A DNA stretch of 39,464 bases, taken from positions 1-39,464 of the forward strand of contig CACXUM010000025.1 of NCBI GenBank assembly GCA_902770835.1, in the 5' to 3' direction. The DNA comes from an uncultured Bacteroidia bacterium (GTDB taxonomy: Bacteria > Bacteroidota > Bacteroidia > Bacteroidales > F082). The translations under genes were made by a program, and so were the position numbers. Positions within the stretch are counted from its first letter, which is position 1, and each line of letters opens with the position of its first letter. The notes beneath the pieces are model-generated. The model searched no databases. It worked only from the letters and a program-made list of their open reading frames with translations, and had not been told where the DNA came from. Shown piece by piece: positions 26,401-34,854 of this stretch.

Positions 26401-29057
26401 ACTCAGCCTCTGGCACACTCAAAGTTTGCGGCCAATATGTCAGCTTCATGTGGTATAACGGCAATTATGCCGACGAAACCTCTTGGACGTTCACCGATGC
26501 TGAAGGCACTGTGCTCTTCTCGGGTACTGGTTCTTCAAGCATGCAAAACTACGATGTCCTCTATGTCTATGACCATGAATCGGTGAAGCGTCCTTCCGAC
26601 CTTGTCGTTCACGAGGATGCCATCGGTCCTTACGGTGCCAAGCTGAGTTGGACTGAGAATGGCACTGCCACCGCTTGGCAGATTGGAGTCTATGACGAAG
26701 AAGAAACCCTCGTCAATACCGTTGATGCCAACAGCAATCCTTTCATGCTGACTGGCTTGCAGGCTGAAACGACCTACATCGTCAAAGTGCGTTCTGTCAC
26801 GTCCGCTGGCCAAAGCGCATGGACCTGCCCTGGTGTTGGTTTCACCACTGGCGTAGCCTGCGGTGCTCCTTCGGCATTGGATGTTACTCCTTATCCTATC
26901 ACTGCCGATGTGAACTGGACTGTATTCGAGGAAGGCTACGACATCGAATGGACTGAAGTTTCAGCCGCAAAGGATGGAGGCCTCTGGCTGCAATACGACA
27001 ATGGCATTAATTATACAAATATTGGTGGCACCACTTCTGGTGTTCGCACCTGGGGCGTGATGTATCCTGCTGCCATGCTTGAAGGCAACAAGAACCTCAC
27101 AAAGGTCGCCGTCTACGAAAATGCTACCTACTACACCTGTGAATCTTACACGATTAACATCTATCAGGGCATCAACCAACCCGAAACACTCGTTGGCACC
27201 GAAACCGTGGTTCCCACTGGCGAAAGCGGAATGCACGAAATCACCTTGACAGCACCTATCACCCTCGACCTCACACAAAACTTGTGGATCACTATGACTG
27301 TGGAAGGCACTTATGTTATGCCGGCTTGCCAAAGCACTGAACGGAATAACCAGTGGTGGGACAACAATGCCGATGGCGTTTGGACCAACATGGGTGATGA
27401 CAGTTCAAATCTGGCTGGTTATGGCTGGATGATTCGTGGTTACGTTGAAGGTTATGATCCCGCTGACTTCAATTGGACTTCTGAAACTAACGTTTTGCCG
27501 CCTTATACCATTGAGAGCCTCAGCCCTGAGACAACTTATTTCGTCAGAGTGAAGGCCTCTTGCGGTACCGATTGGATTTGGGCTCAGTTCACCACGCCTT
27601 CGGCCTGCGATGCTCCTGTCAATCTGACCGCCGTGGCCGAAGCCACTTCGGCTACCCTCAACTGGGTTGGCTATCAGGACAGCTACAATGTGCAATATAG
27701 AACGGCTGTGAAATATATACCTGTTTGGGAATATGACTTCGAAAACGGTATCGACAGCACTTGGACCATTGTTGCAGGAGATGGTGCCACCCATCCGGCT
27801 GCCGGTATTTGGTACACCATTAATCCTATTAGTGGTTTGAACTTCAATGCCCACAGCGGAACCCAATGCGCCAGTTCATGGAGTTGGAACAGCGATGCAT
27901 ACCATGCCGATAACTGGCTCATCACTCCTCAACTCGACCTCCAAGGCGTACTGAAGTACTATGTGAGAACCAGTTCTGGTTATCCTGACAGTTACGAAGT
28001 GCTGCTTTCCACCACTGATGCTGAAACCACCAGCTTCACTGTAACTTTGCAAGCAATGGCCCCCGCTCCTGCCAATGGAGAATGGAACGAGGTTGTCATC
28101 GACCTGAGTGCATACGCTGGACGGCAAGGCTACATCGCCATCCACCATGTGGATTATGACATGAACTACCTCTGCATCGATGATCTCGGTATCTATACTC
28201 CTGAGGCTGCTGGTGCTTGGATTCCTGTCACTGTTAACGAGCCTACATGCACTCTCACAGGTCTCACTCCCGAAACCGACTATGAATGGCAAGTGCAGGG
28301 TGTGAACGCCAGCTGCGACGGTGGCCTTACTGAGTGGTCTGAAATCCAAAACTTCACCACGCTTGAGCAGACTTTAGTTACCCAGACGACAGAACTTGCC
28401 ACTGGCTGGAACTGGTTCTCGACCTACATCGATGCATCAGGCGACCAAGGCCAAAACATTCTCAATCAGTTGAAAGAGTGCTTGGGCACGAATGGATTGC
28501 AGATTAGAACCCAAGGCGGAGGTATCACCTACCGCAATGGCAGATGGTGGGGTAGCATTACCATAAACAATGTAAGAGGCTACCAAATCAAAACCAGTGC
28601 CCCTGTCACCATTACGATTACGGGTACCGGGTATGCCAATCCCGAAGAATGTGAGATAACGATTAATGAGAATTGGAACTGGATTGGATACCCAGTGTCG
28701 GAATCCCAAACCGTGACGAATGCATTTGCTGATTTCCAACCCAACACTAACGATCAAATCAAGACATCGGGAGGAGGAGCCACCTACAGGGCTGGCAGAT
28801 GGATGCCCAACAACTTTACCCTTGAACCCGGAAAGAGTTACTTGTATAAGTCGTCCTCTACAGAGCAAAAAACGCTTGTATTCCCGAATGTCAACAGGAA
28901 GGCCGAAACGATGCCAGCAACTGTCATCAATAAAACTGTCATCAATAAAACTGTCATCAATAAAAAAGTTGAGTCTAAACCTGTCCAAAAAGCGAAAGGC
29001 ATCAATAAAGAATTCAAGAGCATTAATAAAATCAATAACAATCTTAAAATCAAGTAA
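23409..29057 (+). CDS. Giant secreted fibronectin-III-rich protein
   Basis: The 1882-aa product has a signal peptide (about residues 1-22). Rough domain order: choice-of-anchor J/cleaved-adhesin domain (23-178), FN3 (179-267), GEVED domain (268-415), three FN3 (417-688), a beta-rich module (689-868), FN3 (871-953), a DSYGDGWN module (954-1054), FN3 (1058-1148). Two FN3 domains then appear split by inserted modules (1150-1397 and 1398-1654; the second insert is another anchor-J-like domain). Two WNW-containing repeats follow (GWNWFSTY near 1661, NWNWIGYP near 1755). The last 60 residues are Lys/Asn-rich with three TVINK repeats; I see no T9SS sorting domain there, unlike the next gene. Likely a surface or matrix adhesin; its ligand is unknown. 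T/A-richer wobble bases than the dcw genes. Confidence 0.85.
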   Translation: MCKKSLLMMLLLALLVPWAANAQTSLFSEDFEGGTMPAGWTTDGPGSWSVGVGDYSTSTGAGHGSYNAKITHGSTGNVTKLITPEIDLSSVASAELSFMHVQRSWAGDIDQLRVYYRTSSSGSWTQIAEYTAAFASWTTEDGIVLPNLSSTYQIAFEHTDKYGYGVGVDNIVIVQGASCPKPADLAATPNGQSATLTWTSDASSFDVAYSADGTANPDDLTYTTVTTNSYTKDNLAIDADHYFWVRANCSGTDQSAWAGPVSVHIGYCVPAPTSVDGNGISNVTFGIDDYVVNNETPKATYADYSNLVGAVRAGVEATIAITFKTGYTYNTYVWVDLDNSLSFDADEVVCYGESTSSNPTTLTLNFTIPADQTLGDFRLRIGSADSGLGSDPTAANPCYTGFYGCFQDYTLRVLEAPSCLPPTGLTVSDVTAHTANISWTSDGNAWQIGYSTDGFVTEQYVDVTETSYTLTGLAPETAYQVRVQNNCGGGTYSVFTNPVSFTTGIACPAPTGLATSNLTGHGATITWTAEEGALYQSALVKTAEYDANNITWSESFEGNSQTWNNLDPETGYTFALRKDCGSEDGYSTVVTRTFTTTVACPAPTVEVTNITTTTADVRCTNTDASAFNVQLINPNATPADTTLFENVAMPYTLTGLTQNTSYRVRVQALCGGDGESAWSNGTNFMTAEECPDGMVCIGAGTATSSYVPVTTCYNYSLSQQIYTAAEIGEAGAILSIDFYSTNGATKARNFDIYMVSTDKSRFENTTDWIAVTAADLVYSATNYTWQTGWNSFELDVPFVYDGTSNVAIVVNDEKVTSYECSVNFRVFEATGQAIYARNDDDGPYDPFNTSYTAYGLLNTKNRIRLAIGEPPACPKPTQLAVNYEGGTEATISWTSDAEAWNMRVNGTPINGTITNPYTLTGLELATTYEVEVQANCGDATSEWAGPVSFTTDACMPEDMTVINYELEDSYGDGWNSNYILVVDGDCNLVEALTITSGNSASGTLKVCGQYVSFMWYNGNYADETSWTFTDAEGTVLFSGTGSSSMQNYDVLYVYDHESVKRPSDLVVHEDAIGPYGAKLSWTENGTATAWQIGVYDEEETLVNTVDANSNPFMLTGLQAETTYIVKVRSVTSAGQSAWTCPGVGFTTGVACGAPSALDVTPYPITADVNWTVFEEGYDIEWTEVSAAKDGGLWLQYDNGINYTNIGGTTSGVRTWGVMYPAAMLEGNKNLTKVAVYENATYYTCESYTINIYQGINQPETLVGTETVVPTGESGMHEITLTAPITLDLTQNLWITMTVEGTYVMPACQSTERNNQWWDNNADGVWTNMGDDSSNLAGYGWMIRGYVEGYDPADFNWTSETNVLPPYTIESLSPETTYFVRVKASCGTDWIWAQFTTPSACDAPVNLTAVAEATSATLNWVGYQDSYNVQYRTAVKYIPVWEYDFENGIDSTWTIVAGDGATHPAAGIWYTINPISGLNFNAHSGTQCASSWSWNSDAYHADNWLITPQLDLQGVLKYYVRTSSGYPDSYEVLLSTTDAETTSFTVTLQAMAPAPANGEWNEVVIDLSAYAGRQGYIAIHHVDYDMNYLCIDDLGIYTPEAAGAWIPVTVNEPTCTLTGLTPETDYEWQVQGVNASCDGGLTEWSEIQNFTTLEQTLVTQTTELATGWNWFSTYIDASGDQGQNILNQLKECLGTNGLQIRTQGGGITYRNGRWWGSITINNVRGYQIKTSAPVTITITGTGYANPEECEITINENWNWIGYPVSESQTVTNAFADFQPNTNDQIKTSGGGATYRAGRWMPNNFTLEPGKSYLYKSSSTEQKTLVFPNVNRKAETMPATVINKTVINKTVINKKVESKPVQKAKGINKEFKSINKINNNLKIK
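28920..28964 (+). repeat. Three 15-bp tandem repeats encoding TVINK
   Basis: ACTGTCATCAATAAA occurs three times in exact tandem, in frame, near the end of the giant gene. Degenerate ATCAATAAA copies follow. As the unit is a multiple of three, changes in copy number would alter tail length without breaking the frame. Confidence 0.9.
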
Positions 29058-29059
29058 AA

Positions 29060-30679
29060 ATGAAAAAAGTATTAATGACCTTATTAGGTCTCTGCGTAGG
29101 AATTACATTGGGGTTCGCACAAACTGGAGTGAATTGCCCATGGACTCCCAATTATCAGTATGAAAAAGTCATGCTTGTATTGGCCGTTGTCGACATCGAC
29201 GGCGTAGAACAGTATGATGAATCTTTCGGCGTGGCTTCATTTATCAACGGTGAATGTCGCGATACCCAAACTAACGCTGGTGAAGAAGATGGCCACTTGC
29301 TCTATGTACTGGCTGTTTCCGGAGACAACGGTGATATGATTTCCTTCCGTTTGTGGAACCAAGAAACAGGAGAGGCCTTGAATCTTGATTCTGATTTCAC
29401 TTTGGTATTTGATGAAGAAGGTGCAGGGTTTGATGAGTATGTCCGCATAGCCTTCACCACCCCTGCCGCCACCGGCATCACCAAGGATATCACCCCTTGG
29501 ACAGTCGAGACGACCGAAGGCGGACAAAAGGCCAACGGCTGGTATCTCCTCGCCTCTCCCGTGGGAACCATCGAGGTTGCCTCTGCGGTGACGAACCTGT
29601 TCTCAAACAATTATGACCTCTACGCTTTCGACGAGGCCCAAGAACTGGAATGGCTCAACTACGATGGCGACGAGGCACTTGAGTATGCAGGCCATTTCAG
29701 CATCGAAGCCGGCAAGGGCTACCTCTATGCCAACAGCGGTGATGGCGTAAGCGAAACCGTCACCCTCACCTTCCCCGGCGATGCCAACACGAATGATGTC
29801 ACCATCACCCTCGCCAAGACCGAAGGCGCTGTTTTTGAAGGCTGGAACCTCATCGGCAACCCGTTCAACGAGGATTACTTCATGCCGGATGCCCACCCAT
29901 TCTATGTGATGAATGGAGACCGCACCGATGTTGCCGTCCCCAACCGCAACTATCTCGAACCTATGGAAGGCGCATTCATCATTGCAACGCAAGACGAAGA
30001 ATCGTTTGTCTTCAGCATCGCTTCACCTGGACCCACTCCCGGTGGCGGCGGCGGCGGAATGGGTGGCGACGAACCAGAGTTCGCCATCAACCTTGGCAAT
30101 AGCCACACCATTATCGACCGCGCCGTTGTGCGCATCGGCGAAAGTCGCAGCGAACTGCGCAAGTTCCAACTCAACCCGAACCACACCAAGGTCTTCATCC
30201 CGAAAGAGGGCAAGGACTACGCCGTGGTGAGCGCAGGCGAGATGGGCGAGATGCCCGTCAACTTCAAGGCCGAGAAGAGCGGCGCCTACACGATGAACCT
30301 CAGCAGCGAGAACGTGAAGTTCAGCTACCTGCACCTCATCGACAACCTGACCGGCAACGACGTTGACCTGCTGGCCAACCCGACCTATTCCTTCAACGCC
30401 CAAACGACCGACTACGCCAGCCGCTTCCGCCTCGTGTTTGCCACGGACAGCAGCGTGAACAGCGACAGCTTCGGCTTCGTCAACAACAGCGGCAACTTCT
30501 GCGTCTACGGCATCGAAGGCGAAGCCACCCTGCAGGTGTACGACGTGCTCGGCCACATGCTGAGCAGCGAGACCTTCAGCGGCTCCATCGAGAAGAAGGT
30601 CAATGCCGCCACGGGCGTCTACATGATGCGCCTCATCAACGGCAACGATGTGAAAGTTCAAAAAGTAATCATCAAATAA
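29060..30679 (+). CDS. T9SS cargo protein with type A sorting domain
   Basis: The product (539 aa) starts with a signal peptide (MKKVLMTLLGLCVGITLGFAQ). The middle has two modules with the pattern W-x-L-(I/L)-(G/A)-x-P (NGWYLLASPVG, EGWNLIGNPF), a theme shared with the WNW repeats of the preceding giant protein. A glycine linker (about residues 326-335) leads to a beta-rich region. About the last 70 residues (NFCVYGIEGEATLQVYDVLG, ending GVYMMRLINGNDVKVQKVIIK) form a type A T9SS sorting domain. It begins 2 nt after the giant gene stops, so the two are surely co-transcribed and perhaps act together at the surface. Function beyond export is unknown. Confidence 0.85.
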   Translation: MKKVLMTLLGLCVGITLGFAQTGVNCPWTPNYQYEKVMLVLAVVDIDGVEQYDESFGVASFINGECRDTQTNAGEEDGHLLYVLAVSGDNGDMISFRLWNQETGEALNLDSDFTLVFDEEGAGFDEYVRIAFTTPAATGITKDITPWTVETTEGGQKANGWYLLASPVGTIEVASAVTNLFSNNYDLYAFDEAQELEWLNYDGDEALEYAGHFSIEAGKGYLYANSGDGVSETVTLTFPGDANTNDVTITLAKTEGAVFEGWNLIGNPFNEDYFMPDAHPFYVMNGDRTDVAVPNRNYLEPMEGAFIIATQDEESFVFSIASPGPTPGGGGGGMGGDEPEFAINLGNSHTIIDRAVVRIGESRSELRKFQLNPNHTKVFIPKEGKDYAVVSAGEMGEMPVNFKAEKSGAYTMNLSSENVKFSYLHLIDNLTGNDVDLLANPTYSFNAQTTDYASRFRLVFATDSSVNSDSFGFVNNSGNFCVYGIEGEATLQVYDVLGHMLSSETFSGSIEKKVNAATGVYMMRLINGNDVKVQKVIIK

Positions 30680-30691
30680 ATCCATACCACA

Positions 30692-30961
30692 ATGAAAAAG
30701 TTAGTATTGACAATCGCAATCGTCCTCGGACTGAGTATGACCACTTTCGCCAACAATGATGGAGGCGGCCTGTTCCAGCGCGGTGCAGCAACGCCCGAAA
30801 ACAGCACTGTCTTCAGCAACCGCGAAAACAACCCGATGCTTCCCAACCACAATTTGGAGGGCAACCAAGACGCCAACGAACTCCCATTGGGCAGCGGCAT
30901 TGCAGTGCTGGTTGGCCTCGGCGCGGCTTACCTCGTAGGCAAGAAGCGCAGGGAGGAATGA
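30692..30961 (+). CDS. Small exported protein with CTERM-like tail
   Basis: The 89-aa product has a signal peptide (MKKLVLTIAIVLGLSMTTFA), a short polar middle containing GGGLFQRG, and a C-terminal PLGSG motif. The motif is followed by a hydrophobic stretch (IAVLVGLGAAYLVG) and a basic end (KKRREE). Motif, hydrophobic segment and basic cluster form the tripartite layout of sortase or exosortase substrates, though I recognise no named family. It starts 12 nt after the T9SS cargo gene and precedes a strong terminator, so it ends this transcription unit. It could also be a simple bitopic membrane protein; processing is not shown. Confidence 0.7.
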   Translation: MKKLVLTIAIVLGLSMTTFANNDGGGLFQRGAATPENSTVFSNRENNPMLPNHNLEGNQDANELPLGSGIAVLVGLGAAYLVGKKRREE

Positions 30962-30996
30962 ATCTACTGAAGTCGCAATAGCGACAGTTCCCGAAA

Positions 30997-31028
30997 GCGG
31001 TGCCCCATTTTGGGGTGCCGCTTTTTTT
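30997..31028 (+). terminator. Rho-independent terminator after the export locus
   Basis: GCGGTGCCCC-ATTTT-GGGGTGCCGC forms a 10-bp stem including two G-U pairs, followed by seven T. It lies 35 nt after the small exported protein. A smaller hairpin, GTCGC-AATA-GCGAC, lies just before it at 30972-30985. Confidence 0.85.
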
Positions 31029-31031
31029 ATA

Positions 31032-31181
31032 ATCAACATCGGAATAACCGAAAATATCGGAAATCTTTCTTCTGTTCCTTCCGGTTTTTCTGATGTTACA
31101 TCAAACCATAATATCAACATCGGAATAACCGAAAATATCGGAAATTCTTTTTTCTGTTCCTTCTGGTTTTTCTGATGTTAC
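31032..31181. repeat. Two tandem imperfect-hairpin repeats
   Basis: Copy A (31032-31099) and copy B (31113-31181) are nearly identical and 81 bp apart. Each has outer arms AACATCGGAATAACCG and CGGTTTTTCTGATGTT (or a one-base variant) that pair with a few mismatches. The inner part of each copy reads AAAATATCGGAAAT followed by a T-rich stretch. The pair fills most of the 305-bp gap before the protease gene. No ORF or RNA family is recognised here. Confidence 0.85.
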
Positions 31182-31242
31182 AATACACACATATCTCAGT
31201 CAAAAAAATGCAGTTTGGTTTCAATCAGTTACTTAAAAAGTG

Positions 31243-31250
31243 TAATTTTG
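31243..31250 (+). promoter_or_regulatory. -7 promoter box of the C25 protease gene
   Basis: TAATTTTG followed by CAC matches TAnnTTTG and lies 16 nt before the ATG, giving a very short leader. The nearest TTTG (31214-31217) has a 25-bp spacing, longer than usual. Confidence 0.6.
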
Positions 31251-31266
31251 CACAAAATAAATCAAA

Positions 31267-34200
31267 ATGAAAAAACCACTTTTCCTCTTCATCATCAACC
31301 TCCTGACCATCAACCTCTTTGCGCAAGAATGGGTGAATTGCGGCAGCACAAGCCCCACTGCGCCCAGCGTGAAACTGCTTTCCGATTCGGAGCAAGAAAC
31401 CACCGTGAGTTTCGCGCTGCATGGGTTCTTCAGGGAATCCATCATCACACCGAGAGGCACGCAAAACCTCATCACCGTGCCCAAAATGGCCTCCATGTTG
31501 GAAGAAGCCGCCCCCGACCTGCCGTTGTTCGCCATCCCCATTCTCATCGGCGACATGGCCGAAATGGAGATTGAGGTCAATGAGGCGGAATTTCAGGAGT
31601 TTGAAAACATGGAAATAGTGCCTTCGAAGGGCAATTTCAGCCGCGAAATCGACCCCGAAAGCGTTCCCTACCGCTATGGCGAAGCCTATTCCCGAAACCG
31701 CTTTTTCCCTGATTTTCAGGCACAATTGGATAAGCCTTACATCCTCCGCGATTGCCGTGGTCAAAACATTTTGGTCTACCCCTTTGCCTACAATCCGATG
31801 GCGAAAACCCTTCGCGTCTACACCCATTTGACCCTGACGATGAAAAAGGTCGGCGACAAAGGAAGCAACTCGAAAATCGCCAGCAAGAAAGGCGCGTTGA
31901 AACTGTCGCCCGAAACCCAAGAGATGTACCGTCACCGTTTCATCAACTATCGGGAAAAGGCCGCGAAATACACCTTCATCCCCGACGAAGGCGAACTATT
32001 GGTCATCTGCCCGAACCAGTATTTGCAAGCCATGCAGCCCCTTGTGGATTGGAAAAACGAGTCGGGCCGACCGACCACGATGGTCAGTCTTTCGGAAATT
32101 GGCGGCAACAACGCTGACATAATTAAGTCGTTCATTCTCAGCCATTACAACAACCCAGAAGAGAACCTTTGCCATGTGCTTTTGGTCGGCGACTACAGCG
32201 ACCTCACGCCCAAAGCCATGTCGGGCGGACGCTCCGACATTTGGTTTGGCCAACTGGAAGGCAACGACAACTATCCCGAAATCCTTGTAGGACGATTTTC
32301 CGCTGAGAGCGTGGCCGATGTGCAAAATCAAGTCGCCAAGGTGTTGTATTACGAGCGCGACATGCCTTCCACCGTCGATTGGCTTGACAAAGGCATCGGC
32401 ATAGGCTCCACCGAAGGCGCGGGCAGCGGCCACAACGGCGGGGAGTCGGATTACATGCACATTGAATACATCCGCGACACCCTGATACATTACACCTACA
32501 GCGAGGTTTCGCGACACTATCTCGGCGTGGGCGTGGGCACCAATGCCGCCATGCTGAGCGAGAATTTCAACGCTGGCGCAGGCATCTGCAACTATTGCAA
32601 CCACGGCAGCACAACAAGTTGGTTTGTAGGCAATTTCAACAACGGCCATGTGAACGCCTTGGTGAACGACTACAAATGGCCTTTCATCTGGTCGACGGCC
32701 TGCTACAACGGCCAGTTTGACATGAACTGCTTCGGCGAGGCGTGGATGCGTGCCACCAACAATTCCACTGGTGCTCCCACTGGTGCCATCGGAGGCATGT
32801 TCAGTTGGATTTCGCAGCCGTGGCAACCGCCTATGACGGGTCAAGACGAGATGGTCGACATCCTTTGCGAATGGCGCAGTGCCGACCAGTTCCACCACAC
32901 TTTGGGCGGCGCCTCGCTCAATGGCAACATGAAAATCCTTGACATGCACCCCAACGACTACGGCAACACACACAATACATGGATTCTGTTCGGCGACCCA
33001 AGCCTCCTACTCCGCACGGCCAACCCCACCGAACTCAACGTGACGTGCCAACCCGAAGCCATTTTACTTGGGCAAAGCGAACTTACAATCACCGCCGACG
33101 CTGACTTCGCCCTTGCCACCCTTTCCATCAACGGCGAAGTGCTTTGCAGCATACCGGTCATCGATGGAGAAGCCACGCTCAATTTCACCTGTCCTGAAGA
33201 AATGGGGACGGCGAAACTGGTGGTTACGAGTTTCAACAAAGCGACTCATGTCCAAGACATTCAAATCATTCCAGCCAATGGAGCCTACCTCACCTACGAG
33301 GCTGTTGCCGTAAACGACACAAACGGCCAAGCCGACTATGGGGAAACTTGCAGCCTTAATTTAACCGTCAAGAACCTCGGCAACGAGGCTGCTGCCAATG
33401 TGCAGGTGAGTTTAAGCACCGATTCACCTTTCGTGAACATTCTTGACAACACGGCCACCATCACCAACATAGGCGCGTTGGAAAGCCAAACCATCAACGA
33501 CGGCTTCCAAATCTCTGTCAACGAACTGATTACTGACGGCAGCCAAGCGAATTTCACCTTGACTTGCACCGAAGGCAACCAGATTTGGGAGAGCCATTTC
33601 CGCTTGAAACTCCACGCACCATCCTTCACTTTGACTGAATTTCGACCTGTCACCACAGCCTATCCGGGCGTGATGGACACATTATTAATAAGCATCAAGA
33701 ACATCGGTTCCACCGATGCACATGAGGCGCAAATCCAATTGTTCAGCAGTTCCAGCAACCTCGTTTTCAACCAAATGAGTCACTCTTTCGGCGACATTCC
33801 CGCCGGAAGCACAGCCACCGCCACGATTCCTTTCAACGCCACATACGAAGTGCCAACAGGCTCCACTTTCGAGGTGTATTACCGCTTGGAGGCCGGCCAA
33901 TACGCCCTGAGCGGCAGCGAGTTCGTCAACATCGGCCCCATCAAGGAAACTTTCGAGAGCGGCGACTTCAGCGCATTTGATTGGGAAACCTTGGGCGGAG
34001 CACAATGGTTTGTCGACAATAGCACCTCAAACACAGGCACTTATAGCGCAAGGTCGGGAGCCATTGGCCATGCCAACCTCACCACTTTGCAGGTCGAAAT
34101 CGAGATCCCAGAAGAGGGGCAAATCAGTTTCTTAAAAAAGATTTCAACCGAGGCGGGCAAGGACAAACTCACCTTCTACATCGACAACACGGCCAAGGGC

Positions 34201-34842
34201 GAGTGGTCGGGCGAAATCAACTGGAGCCGCGAAACCTTCCCCGTGACCGAAGGAACGCACAAGTTCAAGTGGATATACATGAAGGACAGCAACGGCAGTT
34301 ACGGTGACGACTGCTGTTGGATTGACGATGTGCAATTCCCTGCTTCACATATCGTTACGCTATTGCCCCAAGTTGATGTTGAGGCGCAAGTCAACCTCAA
34401 CGAAGTCACATTGTCATGGGAAAGCACCGACCCCAGCCAAAACTACATCATCCGCCGCGATGGAGAGCAGATTGCCGTGCAACACGAAACGGTTTTCACT
34501 GAATTACAGGACATTGGCACATACCTCTACAGCGTCACAGCCTTCAATGACAATCAGCAACTGTCCATCCCGAGTTTCGTCAAGGTGACGGTAGACACGG
34601 TTGGCACCAAAGAAATGTCACGCAAAGTGCAAATCTTCCCCAATCCAGTCAACAATATGCTGTACATCAGCCTTGGCAGTGCGTTCAAGTACAAGATCTT
34701 CAACAGCATAGGACAACTGATTGCAGTAGGAGAAAGTGCTGGAGCCACGCAAATCAATTGCTGCAACATGACCAAAGGCGTGTATGTCATCCAAATTGAA
34801 TCGGGAGCCGAAATCACAATGAAAAAGTTTGTCGTCCAATAA
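31267..34842 (+). CDS. Gingipain-like C25 cysteine protease with T9SS sorting domain
   Basis: The product (1191 aa) has a signal peptide (about residues 1-20), an N-terminal propeptide-like region, and a peptidase C25 domain (about 220-580). The catalytic pair is visible: His446 in NYCNHGSTTSW and Cys479 in STACYNGQF. Their spacing of 33 residues equals that of the gingipain His-Cys pair. After it come Ig-like and CARDB-like beta domains, an anchor-J/cleaved-adhesin-like domain (ETFESGDFSAFDWETLGG, about 900-1035), an FN3-like segment, and a type A sorting domain (QIFPNPVNNMLYISL to the end). It should be secreted by T9SS and activated outside the cell. It has its own promoter and precedes trmH by 12 nt. 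Confidence 0.92.
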   Translation: MKKPLFLFIINLLTINLFAQEWVNCGSTSPTAPSVKLLSDSEQETTVSFALHGFFRESIITPRGTQNLITVPKMASMLEEAAPDLPLFAIPILIGDMAEMEIEVNEAEFQEFENMEIVPSKGNFSREIDPESVPYRYGEAYSRNRFFPDFQAQLDKPYILRDCRGQNILVYPFAYNPMAKTLRVYTHLTLTMKKVGDKGSNSKIASKKGALKLSPETQEMYRHRFINYREKAAKYTFIPDEGELLVICPNQYLQAMQPLVDWKNESGRPTTMVSLSEIGGNNADIIKSFILSHYNNPEENLCHVLLVGDYSDLTPKAMSGGRSDIWFGQLEGNDNYPEILVGRFSAESVADVQNQVAKVLYYERDMPSTVDWLDKGIGIGSTEGAGSGHNGGESDYMHIEYIRDTLIHYTYSEVSRHYLGVGVGTNAAMLSENFNAGAGICNYCNHGSTTSWFVGNFNNGHVNALVNDYKWPFIWSTACYNGQFDMNCFGEAWMRATNNSTGAPTGAIGGMFSWISQPWQPPMTGQDEMVDILCEWRSADQFHHTLGGASLNGNMKILDMHPNDYGNTHNTWILFGDPSLLLRTANPTELNVTCQPEAILLGQSELTITADADFALATLSINGEVLCSIPVIDGEATLNFTCPEEMGTAKLVVTSFNKATHVQDIQIIPANGAYLTYEAVAVNDTNGQADYGETCSLNLTVKNLGNEAAANVQVSLSTDSPFVNILDNTATITNIGALESQTINDGFQISVNELITDGSQANFTLTCTEGNQIWESHFRLKLHAPSFTLTEFRPVTTAYPGVMDTLLISIKNIGSTDAHEAQIQLFSSSSNLVFNQMSHSFGDIPAGSTATATIPFNATYEVPTGSTFEVYYRLEAGQYALSGSEFVNIGPIKETFESGDFSAFDWETLGGAQWFVDNSTSNTGTYSARSGAIGHANLTTLQVEIEIPEEGQISFLKKISTEAGKDKLTFYIDNTAKGEWSGEINWSRETFPVTEGTHKFKWIYMKDSNGSYGDDCCWIDDVQFPASHIVTLLPQVDVEAQVNLNEVTLSWESTDPSQNYIIRRDGEQIAVQHETVFTELQDIGTYLYSVTAFNDNQQLSIPSFVKVTVDTVGTKEMSRKVQIFPNPVNNMLYISLGSAFKYKIFNSIGQLIAVGESAGATQINCCNMTKGVYVIQIESGAEITMKKFVVQ

Positions 34843-34854
34843 CTTGCACACGAA

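Noticed and set aside
31032-31181. The tandem hairpins as a second terminator
   Set aside because: The stems are AT-rich with mismatches, the T-runs are inside rather than after the stem, and a clear terminator already lies at 30997-31028.
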